A DNA stretch of 64,000 nt from Actinomycetota bacterium (GCA_005779395.1 SXJP01000003.1:1-64000); one strand, 5' to 3'. Positions 51,286 through 62,647 are shown, counted from the stretch's first letter. The notes: generated by a model from the sequence alone, not told the origin. Numbers and translations are program-made.

Positions 51286-52221
51286 TCAACGCTTCTTCTT
51301 GTTTTGCGGGCGCTTCTGCGAAGGCGTCACGCGTCCGGAGGTTGGTTTCGGCTTGTCCTTCTTGGCAGCCGCGCCCTTCGGTGGCGCGATCTTCCCTTGG
51401 CCCTTCTTATCGCCGGTCTTCTTTGCGCGATCTTTCGCAGCTTCACTCACGATTTGTTTGTACTCAGGATCGTCATAGAACTTGTTCAGAACGAAGTGCT
51501 GCTGCCCGATCCGCCAAAGGCTGCTCGTGAGCCAGTAGAGGGGGAGTCCGGCTGGAACGTTAATGCTGAAGACACCAATCATGATCGGAGCGATGTTCGT
51601 CATGATCTTCATCTGTGATGTAATCGAGTCGCTACCAGCGGTGTTCTTTTGACGCTGAATTGTTTGGTATGACTGATACCAACTAGCAAGAACGACAAGG
51701 CCCACAAGCAGAACTAGCGGAATCGTTACCTTTTCGGCGAGTGAATCAAAAAGGTCGATCCCTAAGAAATTTGATTTGAGCTTCGATGGGCACTCACCCT
51801 CAGCACCACACAAATTCACGAATAGCGCATCGAATTTCTCTCCGCGCTTGGGAATATGTTTCTGTGGGTCTCTGAAGACTTGAAAAAGTGCAAGCAGCAC
51901 GGGCATCTGGGCTAACAAAGGCAAACAACCCGAAAGTGGGTTGATCTTGTTCTCCTGGTAGAACTTAAGTACCTCTTCGTTTTGTGCTTGTTTGTCGCCT
52001 TTATGTTGCTCTTGGAGTTTCTTGATTTGCGGCGCAACCTTTTGCATTGCGATCATTGAGCGCACTTGCTTGGCCGTTAGTGGGAACAAAGCAAGCATTA
52101 CCAAACATGTAAGAAGGATGATCGACAACCCCAAGTCGTGGGGTGGGACAAGGTCGTAGATCGCAGCTAGCACCCAGGCGATGCCCCGGATAATTGGCTC
52201 TAATGGGTTTACGGCGAGCAT
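51286..52221 (-). CDS. yidC: Membrane protein insertase YidC
   Basis: YidC inserts proteins into the membrane with or without Sec. The 311-residue protein has the conserved hydrophobic core (GLSIILLTCLVMLALFPLTAKQVRSMIAMQKV split at 30-61; PLYWLTSSLW; LPLLAQMPVLLALFQVF) with five or so helices, and lacks the large periplasmic domain of Gram-negative YidC. The last 50 residues are strongly basic (KKTGDKKGQGK; QKRPQNKKKR), as in forms that bind ribosomes. The ATG at 52221 is preferred over an in-frame TTG because GAGAG lies upstream. Confidence 0.95.
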   Translation of the reverse strand: MLAVNPLEPIIRGIAWVLAAIYDLVPPHDLGLSIILLTCLVMLALFPLTAKQVRSMIAMQKVAPQIKKLQEQHKGDKQAQNEEVLKFYQENKINPLSGCLPLLAQMPVLLALFQVFRDPQKHIPKRGEKFDALFVNLCGAEGECPSKLKSNFLGIDLFDSLAEKVTIPLVLLVGLVVLASWYQSYQTIQRQKNTAGSDSITSQMKIMTNIAPIMIGVFSINVPAGLPLYWLTSSLWRIGQQHFVLNKFYDDPEYKQIVSEAAKDRAKKTGDKKGQGKIAPPKGAAAKKDKPKPTSGRVTPSQKRPQNKKKR

Positions 52222-52229
52222 CAGTACTC

Positions 52230-52499
52230 TCAATTCTCCAAAGCACTGCCGAGTACAACCGTCTGACCCGCGGTTTTACGGCACTGCTTAACTTCTGGGA
52301 CCGGGTCAAATCCGTAGCCGCCACCTGGCCGGCAGCGCATCACCCGCTTTACTCCAAGCCATATTCCACGGCCTGCACCGTGTATTTCGACTGCTTCTAA
52401 TGTGTAGTGCGAACAACTTGGCTCAAATCGACACACTGGCGTGCGTCGAACCGACCACCCTTGATATAGACGAACCATCATGGTTATTAGGTTCTTCAC
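52230..52499 (-). CDS. yidD: Membrane insertion efficiency factor YidD
   Basis: YidD is a small amphipathic protein that helps YidC. The 89-residue protein has the family motifs YQGWSVRRTPVCRFEPSCSHYTLEAVEIHGAGRGIWLGVKRVMRCRP, split as RFEPSCSHYT and RVMRCRPGGGYGFDPVP. The GTG start overlaps the rnpA stop (GTGA), so it is coupled to rnpA. It ends a few bases before yidC. Confidence 0.95.
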   Translation of the reverse strand: MKNLITMMVRLYQGWSVRRTPVCRFEPSCSHYTLEAVEIHGAGRGIWLGVKRVMRCRPGGGYGFDPVPEVKQCRKTAGQTVVLGSALEN

Positions 52500-52822
52500 A
52501 ACGTATCCGCCGCCGAACTCTGACCTAGCAAGCCGAGAAGTTCGTCACCTAGGTCTACGAATCGAATCCTGTCGACACCAGGTCGCAACTGCACTAAATA
52601 GCCAAAACCACCACGAAATGCCTCAGGGTGGTTACGAACTATCGATCTAATCCTTCGTCGAGCTCGATTTCGTACTGGTGCAGAGCCAACAGATTTAGAG
52701 ATCGCATAAGCCACGGATGGTGGGCTCTCGGCTTCGCTGAGTCTCGCAACCTTCACCGAGAGAAACTTCCCTCTAAAACTCGATCCGGCACGCAACCTAG
52801 CGAAATCACTACGACTTCGCAT
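52496..52822 (-). CDS. rnpA: Ribonuclease P protein component
   Basis: RnpA is the protein part of RNase P, which removes 5' leaders from pre-tRNAs. The 108-residue protein has SRSDFARLRAGSSFRGKFLSV at the start and the RNR signature VGSAPVRNRARRRIRSIVR. An in-frame TAA lies directly before the ATG, so this start is firm. It is followed by yidD with a GTGA overlap and preceded by rpmH, the standard order. The partner RNA gene rnpB is not in the window. Confidence 0.93.
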   Translation of the reverse strand: MRSRSDFARLRAGSSFRGKFLSVKVARLSEAESPPSVAYAISKSVGSAPVRNRARRRIRSIVRNHPEAFRGGFGYLVQLRPGVDRIRFVDLGDELLGLLGQSSAADTL

Positions 52823-52830
52823 TTATGTGG

Positions 52831-52965
52831 TCAGGCTGACAGGTTCTTGCGACCGCGGTCGCGACGACGACCAATGATTGCACGCCCAGCGCGCGTCCGC
52901 ATGCGGAGCCTAAATCCGTGTTTCCGCTTACGTCTACGAACATTTGGTTGAAAAGTGCGCTTCAT
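52831..52965 (-). CDS. rpmH: 50S ribosomal protein L34
   Basis: The 44-residue protein reads [19 protein letters not shown] and ends [10 protein letters not shown]; it is basic and matches L34 along its length. AGGAGG lies about seven bases upstream of the ATG. It is the first gene of the rpmH-rnpA-yidD-yidC set. It diverges from dnaA across a 341-base gap. Confidence 0.97.
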   Translation of the reverse strand: MKRTFQPNVRRRKRKHGFRLRMRTRAGRAIIGRRRDRGRKNLSA

Positions 52966-53306
52966 TTGCAGCCTCCTAGACTTAACGCCGCGTTTTGACT
53001 AGAGAAACGCCAGCGCCAACTACCTCAGGTAACCAATTTGCCCCCAACGACGGTTGGGAGAAGGAACCGAGCGAGTCTAGGGCCGCTACAGACCTAGCCC
53101 CAATCGTACGCAGTTATTGGTCAGCAAAAATCGCCTGAGATCAGTGCCTTTGCTGAGTTCTCCACAGGCTGCTACGGTCCGACGCCCGCAATTAACGGGA
53201 CCGCTACACGTATCACAGGGTCATGGCGTGATCGTCAAAAACCTTTATAACTCAGTAACAATTAGCTCGTGGAAGATGGTGAGTCTTCCACATATGTGGA
53301 TGGATT
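52966..53306. promoter_or_regulatory. Divergent rpmH/dnaA intergenic region
   Basis: No gene is present. The dnaA side has TATAAC (53246-53251) as a possible -10, but no good -35. A GGAAGA/TCTTCC hairpin (53271-53289) and a CCACATATGTGG palindrome (53288-53299) follow. A TTCTCCACA box (one mismatch) lies at 53158-53166. Promoter calls for rpmH are not supported by clear hexamers. Confidence 0.55.
53247..53259 (+). repeat. 13-base direct repeat, copy 1 (copy 2 at 53311-53323)
   Basis: ATAACTCAGTAAC occurs exactly twice, at 53247-53259 and 53311-53323, 64 bases apart. The first copy overlaps the candidate -10; the second starts inside a DnaA box and runs into the dnaA coding start. A regulatory role is plausible; no regulator is identified. 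Confidence 0.6.
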
Positions 53307-53314
53307 GTGGATAA
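53306..53314 (+). promoter_or_regulatory. Perfect DnaA box at the dnaA start codon
   Basis: TGTGGATAA (reverse complement TTATCCACA) at 53306-53314 contains the GTG start of dnaA (53307-53309). A weaker TGTGGATGG lies just upstream at 53295-53303. DnaA bound here would cover the ribosome-binding/start region at the DNA level and could autoregulate dnaA. Confidence 0.7.
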
Positions 53315-54719
53315 CTCAGTAACTCAGAATCAGATTGCCGCTGCAGAAGAACTCTGGAGTCGGGTGGCCGCAGCGGTGCGCGCTCAACTGTCAGAAGCAA
53401 CATGGCGAACATGGCTTCAGGGTGTCAGGGCGGTCGACCTCAACGGAGAACAACTTCTTCTCTCGGCTCCTAGCGCTGTTGCTGCTGAGCGAATTCGTTC
53501 TAACTACATCCCCGTCATCGTCGACTCGTTACAGACACTGACCGGCGCCCCGTTAGAAGTCGATCTCATCGTCGACACCTCGCAACAACTAGACGAGATT
53601 GAACTCGTCTTCGAAGGCGCGACAGACACAGATGTCGTCGCACCCGAAAGAAACATCGATGTAGAACCACTCGCATGGAGTCCAAGCACACTCAACCCCC
53701 GCTACACATTCGAGGAGTTCGTAATCGGGGCGAGCAACCGCTTTGCCCACGCAGCAGCGCTTTCAGTCGCAGAGAGTCCGGCGCGTAGCTACAACCCATT
53801 GTTTATTTACGGTCCGGCCGGCCTTGGCAAGACCCACTTGTTGCACGCTATTGGTCATCACGTTCGGCAACTCTTCACGACAAAACGGGTTCGTTACGTT
53901 TCAACAGAAACAATGATGAACGAGTTCATCGATGCAATGCGGGTCAAGACCATGCCAGCATTCAAACGTCGCTACCGAGAAGTCGACGTGTTGCTCATCG
54001 ACGACATCCAATTTCTCGAACGAACCGAGCAACTCCAGGAGGAGTTTTTCCACACGTTCAATGATCTACACACTCGCGGCAGCCAGATCGTGATTTCTTC
54101 CGATCGCCCACCAAAATCAATCGCCAAGATCGAGGACCGCCTTCGCAGCAGATTCGAGTGGGGACTAATCACCGACATTCAGCCGCCTGAATTCGAGACA
54201 CGTCTTGCAATCCTGAGAAAGAAGGCCGAATCAGAACAACTGCAGGGCATCCCACCCGAAGTGCTTGCCTTCATCGCAGACAACGTAAAGGACAACGTCC
54301 GCGAACTAGAAGGATCGCTACACCGAATCGCTGCGTATTCGTCGCTCAACAGGGTCCGGCTAGATGAGACCGTCGCTCGCACCGTGCTTGCCGATCTCCT
54401 CCTCACAACCCAGCCTCGAAGCATCACGCCAGAGTTGATCCTCAACGAAACCGCAGCCATGTTCAACTGGACGGTCGAAGAAATAATCGGCCCGAGCCGG
54501 CGCAGACCACTTGTGTCGGCGAGACAAATCGGCATGTATGTCTTTCGCGAACTCACCGACTACAGCTATCCAAAAATCGCAGAAGAATTCGGTGGGCGCG
54601 ACCACACCACCGTGATGTACGCGGTCGAGAAAATTCGCGGTCAAATGGCAGAAAACCGATCCGTCTTAGATCAGGTCGGCGAACTCATCAAGCGAATCAA
54701 GCAAGGCAACCGTGCATAA
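53307..54719 (+). CDS. dnaA: Chromosomal replication initiator DnaA
   Basis: DnaA binds oriC, melts DNA and loads DnaB. The 470-residue protein has domain I (EELWSRVAAAVRAQLSEATW), a short linker, the AAA+ domain with Walker A GPAGLGKTH, Walker B VLLIDDIQFLE, sensor motif ISSDRPPKSI, and domain IV with the DnaA-box-binding segment GRDHTTVMYAVEKI. The linker is short relative to Streptomyces DnaA. I chose the GTG at 53307 because domain I begins soon after; the upstream sequence has only a weak purine tract. It starts inside a DnaA box. Confidence 0.96.
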   Translation: MDNSVTQNQIAAAEELWSRVAAAVRAQLSEATWRTWLQGVRAVDLNGEQLLLSAPSAVAAERIRSNYIPVIVDSLQTLTGAPLEVDLIVDTSQQLDEIELVFEGATDTDVVAPERNIDVEPLAWSPSTLNPRYTFEEFVIGASNRFAHAAALSVAESPARSYNPLFIYGPAGLGKTHLLHAIGHHVRQLFTTKRVRYVSTETMMNEFIDAMRVKTMPAFKRRYREVDVLLIDDIQFLERTEQLQEEFFHTFNDLHTRGSQIVISSDRPPKSIAKIEDRLRSRFEWGLITDIQPPEFETRLAILRKKAESEQLQGIPPEVLAFIADNVKDNVRELEGSLHRIAAYSSLNRVRLDETVARTVLADLLLTTQPRSITPELILNETAAMFNWTVEEIIGPSRRRPLVSARQIGMYVFRELTDYSYPKIAEEFGGRDHTTVMYAVEKIRGQMAENRSVLDQVGELIKRIKQGNRA

Positions 54720-54925
54720 CCTGTGGATAACCCGTGTAAACCCTGCTAAGAAACACGCTCACGTTGTTAGTTACCGGTACGGTGCTACCCACAACGCGGT
54801 TTTGCCTGTGGAAGACGCTGGATGAATTGTGGAACACAAAACAGGCCGCAATCAGGGAATCTATATAGATATCCACAATCCACAGGCACTACTAATACAA
54901 CTAAAGAAATAACAAGGAGTATCTA
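54720..54925. other. oriC: Candidate oriC between dnaA and dnaN
   Basis: The 206-base gap holds a perfect DnaA box TGTGGATAA at 54722-54730, ATATCCACA (one mismatch) at 54869-54877, and weaker boxes at 54807-54815, 54828-54836 and 54876-54884. The right end, from about 54859 to 54912, is AT-rich (CTATATAGATAT; AAAGAAATAACAAGG region) and could be the unwinding element. Gene orientation reverses just to the left, at the rpmH/dnaA divergence. The region is short for an actinobacterial origin, and part of the function may lie upstream of dnaA. Confidence 0.75.
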
Positions 54926-56020
54926 GTGAAGATCAGGTGTGAACGTGACACGCTCGTCGAAGCAGTCGCTACGGTCCAAAGAGCTGTAGCTAGCCGCGCC
55001 GGGGCGTCACCCGTCCTGTCTGACATCAGGGTCACAGCGACCTCGGATGGCGTCATCGAACTTGTCGGTACCGACTTGGAGATCACCAATCGCGTGACCG
55101 TTAAGGCCGACGTTGAGCAAAGCGGAATAGCTGTAGTACCGAAAATGCTCGGCGAGATTGTGCGGAGCCTCAAAGGCGCGATCACGATCGAAGTCAAAGA
55201 CGACGAAGCAACCGTAACCAGTGGCGACTTCTCAACGACGCTGCGTCTCAAGCATGCCGAGGAATACCCACGGATCGATCTGAGTGACGGAGCCGGAGTC
55301 CGGATCGATGCCGGAGTCTTCGCTAGCGCTTTGAAGCAAGTAGTTCGTGCTGCCTCTCGCGACGATCTGCGACCGATTCTTACCGGCGTCCTGATCACGA
55401 CAACCGAAGGTGGCGTTCGCCTTGTAGCTACAGACTCGTATCGGCTCGCTGTGCGGGATCTGCCTGGCGTGAATGTCCTAGGCGAACGTCAGAAAGTTCT
55501 TGTGTCTGCAAAAGGACTCGCGGAAGTTCAGCGCTTAGGCGCTACCGGCGAACTTGAGGTGATCTTGGGCGAGCGCGACGTTGTATTTAAGACCGATACC
55601 AAAGAGGTGTCGGCTCGGTTGATCGATGGGGATTTCCCCAACTACGAGCAGCTAATCCCGTCTGGATACCCGAATCGTTTGACCGTCGATCGAGCCGCGT
55701 TCCGCGAAGCTGTCGAGCGTGTCATGGTGGTTGGTCAAGGGCGTGACAACGCCTCAGTGAAACTGACAATGAAAGCCGACGGGCTGACGCTAACGATGGC
55801 AGCGCAAGACATCGGAACCTCTCAAGGCTCGATCGACGCCAAATACGAAGGAACCGAGTTGGTCGTGGCGTTCAACCCGCAATTCCTACTAGATGGTATC
55901 GACGCTATCGAAGGCGACGAAGTCTCTCTCGAAACTGTCGACAACCTAAAGCCTGCAACACTTCGGCCGGCGCAGGGCGGAGACTTCCTCTACCTGCTAA
56001 TGCCAGTTCGCACTGCATGA
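54926..56020 (+). CDS. dnaN: DNA polymerase III beta sliding clamp
   Basis: The beta clamp tethers polymerases and repair proteins to DNA. The 364-residue protein has the three-domain clamp pattern: MKIRCERDTLVEAVATVQRAV, then LTGVLITTTEGGVRLVATDSYRLAVRDL (motif around 153-180), and the C-terminal segment FNPQFLLDGIDAIEGDEV ending YLLMPVRTA. Length is normal. AAGGAG precedes the GTG start at seven bases. It follows oriC and precedes recF, the canonical order. It is the expected partner of NucS. Confidence 0.96.
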   Translation: MKIRCERDTLVEAVATVQRAVASRAGASPVLSDIRVTATSDGVIELVGTDLEITNRVTVKADVEQSGIAVVPKMLGEIVRSLKGAITIEVKDDEATVTSGDFSTTLRLKHAEEYPRIDLSDGAGVRIDAGVFASALKQVVRAASRDDLRPILTGVLITTTEGGVRLVATDSYRLAVRDLPGVNVLGERQKVLVSAKGLAEVQRLGATGELEVILGERDVVFKTDTKEVSARLIDGDFPNYEQLIPSGYPNRLTVDRAAFREAVERVMVVGQGRDNASVKLTMKADGLTLTMAAQDIGTSQGSIDAKYEGTELVVAFNPQFLLDGIDAIEGDEVSLETVDNLKPATLRPAQGGDFLYLLMPVRTA

Positions 56021-56047
56021 ACAGGCACTAGCCAGGAGACTCGTATC

Positions 56048-57169
56048 TTGAGCGTGACCGTCGACGTCACACGCCTCTGGTTAGATCGTTTTCGCGGAAT
56101 AGCAGAACTTGATCTTGAGTTGGGCCACGGGCTCACCGTTTTTGTTGGTGCTAATGGCCAGGGCAAGACGACCTTGCTCGAAGCTGTTAGTTGGGTCGCT
56201 AGGTGCCGGAGTTTCAGAGGAGTCCCAGATCAAGTCCTGGTGCAGGCCGGCCACGAGCAAGCTGTGGTCCGCGCAGAGGTAAGGCACGACCAGCGAACAA
56301 TGTTGTTTGAGGCAGAAATTAAGAGCAACGGACGTAATCGTGTGATGCTCAACAAGTCTGCTGTTTCTCGCCGCCGAGACCTGCAAGATTTGTTGCGTGT
56401 CAGTGTTTTTGCCCCTGACGACCTCGAATTAGTTAAGGGTGGGCCTGCATTCAGGCGTGTATACCTCGATGAACTCCTTGGGTCGCTTGCGGCGCGATAT
56501 GACGCTGCTGCCATGGACTATGAACGAATCCTGAAACACCGCAATGCGTTGCTGCGGTCCAACAGTGTGGACGCGAGTTATGCGTCGACTCTCGAGGTTT
56601 TCGATGAACAACTCATAAATGCCGGCTCCGAACTAGTGCGTGGGAGGCTCCAACTCCTAGGAAAACTTGAAGGCGAGCTACGCGAGGCATACGCAAGTCT
56701 TGCTTCCACAGACACATCAGTCGAGTGCACTTATGAGTCTGGCTGGAGCACAGATGCACTCGATGGTTCAGAGGACATTGAAACTCTCAGGAGTCAATTA
56801 CGCGAGGCGCTACATCGACTTCGGTCTAAGGAGCGCGAGCGCAAGTTGACACTCGTAGGACCACACCGCGACGACCTCGAAATCAAGCTAGGCGGACTTG
56901 GGGCGCGCCATTATGCATCCCAAGGAGAACAACGCACGCTCGCGCTCTCGCTACGTCTTGCTGGCCACAGGGTAATCACTGACCTGACGGGATCGACTCC
57001 GGTGCTGCTACTTGACGATGTTTTTAGCGAACTCGACGAATCACGCGCCGCTGCGTTAGTTGAGTGGTTACCCCACGGGCAAACTTTTCTAACCACTACA
57101 GGTGTTCTTCCTGCGTCAGTTACTCCCGAGTTGACGCTACGAATTGAAAACGGCAAAGTGTGTCAGTGA
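56048..57169 (+). CDS. recF: DNA repair/replication protein RecF
   Basis: RecF is an SMC-like ATPase that loads RecA onto gapped DNA. The 373-residue protein has Walker A GANGQGKTTLLEAVSWV at about 35-51, a signature-like SQGEQRTLALSLRLAGH and Walker B PVLLLDDVFSELD. The N-terminus (LWLDRFRGIAELDLEL) is typical. The TTG at 56048 has AGGAG about ten bases upstream; a GTG two codons later is the alternative. The stop overlaps the dciA start (GTGA). Confidence 0.94.
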   Translation: MSVTVDVTRLWLDRFRGIAELDLELGHGLTVFVGANGQGKTTLLEAVSWVARCRSFRGVPDQVLVQAGHEQAVVRAEVRHDQRTMLFEAEIKSNGRNRVMLNKSAVSRRRDLQDLLRVSVFAPDDLELVKGGPAFRRVYLDELLGSLAARYDAAAMDYERILKHRNALLRSNSVDASYASTLEVFDEQLINAGSELVRGRLQLLGKLEGELREAYASLASTDTSVECTYESGWSTDALDGSEDIETLRSQLREALHRLRSKERERKLTLVGPHRDDLEIKLGGLGARHYASQGEQRTLALSLRLAGHRVITDLTGSTPVLLLDDVFSELDESRAAALVEWLPHGQTFLTTTGVLPASVTPELTLRIENGKVCQ

Positions 57170-57492
57170 GACGTCGGCGCAAGGGCCAGGACGAACCGAT
57201 TCGGGCCGATGCAATCGCTGAAGCACTCGTGCAACAATTCGGATCCGCGCCGGTAGACATGATCGACACGATAAAAACGCGACTCGCCGGAGTACTCGGC
57301 GAACGCTTGGAAAATGACGTTCGGGTGCGGTCATTACTCAACGGTGAACTCGTGCTTGAGGTCGCAAATACGAGGGTTGCAAGCGACCTCAAATACCGCG
57401 GTGATGAACTCATAAAGAGTCTCTCGACGAGTCCTCTAGAGGGAGTCATTCGCAAGGTAAAAGTTGTGGTTCTGCGCACGGAAGAACCGTAA
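57166..57492 (+). CDS. dciA: DciA (DUF721) helicase-loading protein
   Basis: DciA is the ancestral loader or operator of DnaB in bacteria without DnaC/DnaI. The 108-residue protein has the DUF721 core (APVDMIDTIKTRLAGVLGERLENDVRVRSLLNGELVLEVANTRVASDLKY, split as LNGELVLEVANTRVA). The GTG at 57166 overlaps the recF stop as GTGA; an upstream GTG (57160) is possible. It corresponds to Rv0004 in M. tuberculosis. It pairs with the dnaB gene at 30 kb. Confidence 0.9.
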   Translation: MRRRRKGQDEPIRADAIAEALVQQFGSAPVDMIDTIKTRLAGVLGERLENDVRVRSLLNGELVLEVANTRVASDLKYRGDELIKSLSTSPLEGVIRKVKVVVLRTEEP

Positions 57493-57685
57493 TTAGCGGT
57501 GCATTTCTGGTAGACTCTCAGAAGCTCGAATAACCGGTCTGACCAGGACTTTTATGTGCTCTGAGTTACTAGTGCACCTAACGATTTTGGTAAGGCTCGG
57601 AAGGCCTATCGAGCGTCGTGAATTGAGACACTTGTCTGCGCTTTTTAAGTGTTCACTTGAGCGTCGAGATGAGTGGTTCAGGTAA

Positions 57686-59596
<1,911 letters not shown>

Positions 59597-59643
59597 TCGC
59601 AGTATCGCTGGTTGTACCAGTGGGTAGAACTTAGGAGTACGCA

Positions 59644-62133
59644 ATGCCAGACGATGTGGTCGATGTAGAACCACCGAGCAATATCGAACCGATCGAAATC
59701 CAAGAGGAGATGGAACGCTCCTTCTTGGATTACGCGATGTCGGTTATTACTTCTCGGGCACTTCCGGATGCGCGCGATGGCCTCAAGCCAGTTCACCGCA
59801 GAATCCTCTACGGAATGTTCGAGCAGGGGATGCGCCCAGATCGTCAGCACAAGAAGTGCGCTAACGCCGTAGGCCAAGTAATGGCGTTCTACCACCCACA
59901 TGGCGACGGCGCGATCTACGACGCGTTGGCTCGTATGGCGCAAGACTTTTCGTTGCGTTACCCACTAATCGATGGTCACGGCAACTTCGGTTCGCCAGAT
60001 CCAAACGACCGACCAGCAGCATCGCGTTACACCGAGGCGCGCCTAGGCCATCTTGCGATGCGACTCTTGGGCGAGATCGATGAAGACACTGTCAATATGG
60101 TCGCAACATACGACGGTTCTACAGAAGAACCTGTTGTTCTGCCAGCGCGTTTTCCAAACTTGTTGGTCAATGGCGGTGGGGGCATTGCGGTCGGCATGGC
60201 TACCAATATTCCGCCGCACAATCTTTCTGAGGTGATCGATGCAACGATTCATCTCATCGACAATCCCGAAGCGACCATCGCTGACCTCATGAACTTTGTG
60301 AAGGGACCCGACTTTCCGACGGGTGCGCTAATTCTCGGCCGTACTGGTATCAACGACATGTACACGACTGGTCGTGGCTCGATCAAGATGCGCGCGGTTG
60401 CAGAGATCGAAGAGGCCTCGAACAAGTCTCAGAGAATTGTTGTCACCGAAATTCCGTACCAAACATCTGCAGAAGTGATTGGCCAGAAGGTCGCCGAAAT
60501 GGTGAACGAGCGACGCATAGAAGGAGTTCGCGACGTTCGTAACGAAAGCGCTGGCGATTCAATCCGACTTGTAATAGATCTAAAGCGCGATGCCAACGCA
60601 CAAGTAGTCCTAAATCAGTTGTACAAGCACACACCAATGCAAACGAACTTCGCCGCTCACTTGCTAGCTCTCGTTGACGGTGCACCGAAACTGTTGGATC
60701 TCCGCAAGGCACTCACGGTGTACGTAGATCATCAGGTCGAGGTAATCACTAGGCGATCACAATTTCGTTTAGACAAGCACGAAAAGCGCCTGCACATTGT
60801 CGATGGCTTTATTCGCGCTCTCGACATGATTGACGCGATCATCGCGACAATTCGGGGAAGCGCAGATAGATCAGCAGCGCGCGACACACTCATGGCCGCT
60901 CCGTACGAATATAGCGAGACGCAAGCCCAACACATTTTGGATATGCCGTTGGGGCGCCTCACTCAACTCGAGGGACAGAAACTGCACGCCGAGGCTGACG
61001 AACTCCGCGCACTCATCGCCGAGCTAAACACGATATTGAGCGACGACGGTGTTTTGCGTGGAGTGATCAAGACCGAACTCGCTGAGGTACGCAACGACTA
61101 CGGCGATTCGCGTCGCAGTATTCTTACGCACGACCCTGGCGAGATGGACAGCCTCGACCTAATCGACGACGAAGAGGTCGTCATGGTCTTGTCCAAAAAT
61201 GGTTACGTAAAGACAGTGAAGGCCGAGGCGTTCCGAACTCAGTCGCGTGGCGGCAAGGGGATAACAGGAGCCAAGCTCCGCGACGAAGATTTCGTCGAGC
61301 ATCTGCTTAACACCACGATGCATTCGTACTTGCTGTTCTTCTCTAACCGTGGCCGCGTGTACCGCATTCGAGCTCACGAGATTCCGTTAGTCGACCGCAC
61401 AGCGCGTGGGACTGCTCTCGTAAATCTTGTGGCGCTGCAACCAGAAGAGTCGATTGAAGCGATCATCGACACACGCACATACGAAGAGGGCGCGTATCTG
61501 TTCTTTGCTACTCGCAAAGGTGTCGTTAAGAAGACCCGTATGAGCGAGTACGACACAAGTCGCCGCGATGGCCTAATCGCAATCAACCTCAAAGATGGCG
61601 ACGAACTCGTAAGGGTGATCCAAACCAACGGAACCGACGACGTCTTTATGGTTTCGAAGTTGGGCATGACGATCCGATTCAACGAAGCCGAACCAGGCAA
61701 AGAGGTTCGGGCGATGGGCCGTTCTGCTGCCGGGGTCCGCGGAATGAAGCTCAAGAGCGACGAAGATGGTGTAGTGAGCTGTGATGTCGCTAGAGACGAA
61801 GCGGTCATGCTGTTTGTCAGCTCAAGCGGCCACGGCAAACGCACACGCCTCGACGCATTTCGAGCACAGGCTCGTGGTGGCCAAGGCGTCAGAGGAATGG
61901 GCATCACCGAAGCGCGCGGCGAGGTGGTTGCGGCATTTACGGTCACAGACGAAGATGAACTGTTGGTGTTCTCGTCGGGTGGTCATGTCGTGAGAATGCC
62001 AGCCGTCGAGATTTCGATTCAGGGACGCGGTGCCACTGGCGTTCGGGTCGCGCGAGTAGATGACGAGTCAGTAGTCGCCGTTGCAAGAGTTCTTGAGGGC
62101 AATGACGACGACGGCTCCGATGGAGCTAGTTGA
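59644..62133 (+). CDS. gyrA: DNA gyrase subunit A
   Basis: GyrA forms the DNA-breaking core of gyrase. The 829-residue protein has the winged-helix domain with catalytic Tyr129 ([11 protein letters not shown]), the QRDR segment [18 protein letters not shown], and C-terminal beta-propeller repeats, including a GyrA box QSRGGKG near residue 531-537. Length is typical. The residue at the E. coli Ser83 position is Gly89 and the Asp87 equivalent is Asp93. It follows gyrB with 47 bases between and overlaps the next gene's start (TGATG). Confidence 0.97.
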   Translation: MPDDVVDVEPPSNIEPIEIQEEMERSFLDYAMSVITSRALPDARDGLKPVHRRILYGMFEQGMRPDRQHKKCANAVGQVMAFYHPHGDGAIYDALARMAQDFSLRYPLIDGHGNFGSPDPNDRPAASRYTEARLGHLAMRLLGEIDEDTVNMVATYDGSTEEPVVLPARFPNLLVNGGGGIAVGMATNIPPHNLSEVIDATIHLIDNPEATIADLMNFVKGPDFPTGALILGRTGINDMYTTGRGSIKMRAVAEIEEASNKSQRIVVTEIPYQTSAEVIGQKVAEMVNERRIEGVRDVRNESAGDSIRLVIDLKRDANAQVVLNQLYKHTPMQTNFAAHLLALVDGAPKLLDLRKALTVYVDHQVEVITRRSQFRLDKHEKRLHIVDGFIRALDMIDAIIATIRGSADRSAARDTLMAAPYEYSETQAQHILDMPLGRLTQLEGQKLHAEADELRALIAELNTILSDDGVLRGVIKTELAEVRNDYGDSRRSILTHDPGEMDSLDLIDDEEVVMVLSKNGYVKTVKAEAFRTQSRGGKGITGAKLRDEDFVEHLLNTTMHSYLLFFSNRGRVYRIRAHEIPLVDRTARGTALVNLVALQPEESIEAIIDTRTYEEGAYLFFATRKGVVKKTRMSEYDTSRRDGLIAINLKDGDELVRVIQTNGTDDVFMVSKLGMTIRFNEAEPGKEVRAMGRSAAGVRGMKLKSDEDGVVSCDVARDEAVMLFVSSSGHGKRTRLDAFRAQARGGQGVRGMGITEARGEVVAAFTVTDEDELLVFSSGGHVVRMPAVEISIQGRGATGVRVARVDDESVVAVARVLEGNDDDGSDGAS

Positions 62134-62522
62134 TGCGCAAGCGCTCAACTCCTGCTGTTCCAAGGGTTGAGCGACGCTTCACGCAGGTAATACGCCACGT
62201 AGATTTGTGGTCAGTTTTGAAAGTCTCGATCTGTTTTTACTTGTGTGGACTCGTCGTAACGATCGGCGCTGGTGCTGTTCTCTGGCTAATCGCGTCGGCC
62301 GCGGGCGCTGTCGAGAATGTCGAAGGTTTCATTACCGACCTCGGATGGCCAGACTTTGAGTTCCTGTCTTGGCGCATTCTGAAGGCTTCGGTATTGCTCG
62401 GGTTGGTATTTGTCGCACTCGCAACCATCGTCACAGTCTTGGCTGCGGCCTTCTACAACTTGTTTTCCGAATTGGTGGGCGGTATCGAGGTGACCTTGGC
62501 AGAGGAAGACACTCAGACGTGA
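62133..62522 (+). CDS. DUF3566 transmembrane protein
   Basis: The 129-residue protein has a basic N-terminus and two hydrophobic segments, about 30-55 (FYLCGLVVTIGAGAVLWLIASAAG) and 88-110 (LLGLVFVALATIVTVLAAAFYNLF). The segment RHVDLWSVLKVSICFYL matches the DUF3566 start. It is the usual gene downstream of gyrA in actinobacteria (Rv0007 in M. tuberculosis). Function unknown. The ATG overlaps the gyrA stop (TGATG), so it is translated in coupling with gyrA. Confidence 0.85.
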   Translation: MRKRSTPAVPRVERRFTQVIRHVDLWSVLKVSICFYLCGLVVTIGAGAVLWLIASAAGAVENVEGFITDLGWPDFEFLSWRILKASVLLGLVFVALATIVTVLAAAFYNLFSELVGGIEVTLAEEDTQT

Positions 62523-62570
62523 GCAGAAAGACCAAATCGCAACCCATGCGGTAGTCTCCTCGCTTCTTCT

Positions 62571-62647
62571 GGGGCTATAGCTCAGTCGGTTAGAGCGCAT
62601 CCCTGATAAGGATGAGGTCGCAAGTTCGATTCTTGCTAGCCCCACCA
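62571..62647 (+). tRNA. tRNA-Ile (anticodon GAT)
   Basis: The acceptor stem GGGGCTA pairs with TAGCCCC, the anticodon stem CATCC/GGATG encloses CTGATAA (anticodon GAT) and the T arm reads TTCGATT. Discriminator A and encoded CCA end at 62647. It lies downstream of gyrA and DUF3566 as ileT does in mycobacteria. Confidence 0.96.

Noticed and set aside
57623..57651. TTGAGA-17-TAAGTG promoter for gyrB
   Set aside because: The -10 hexamer matches poorly; listed only as weak in the gyrB entry.
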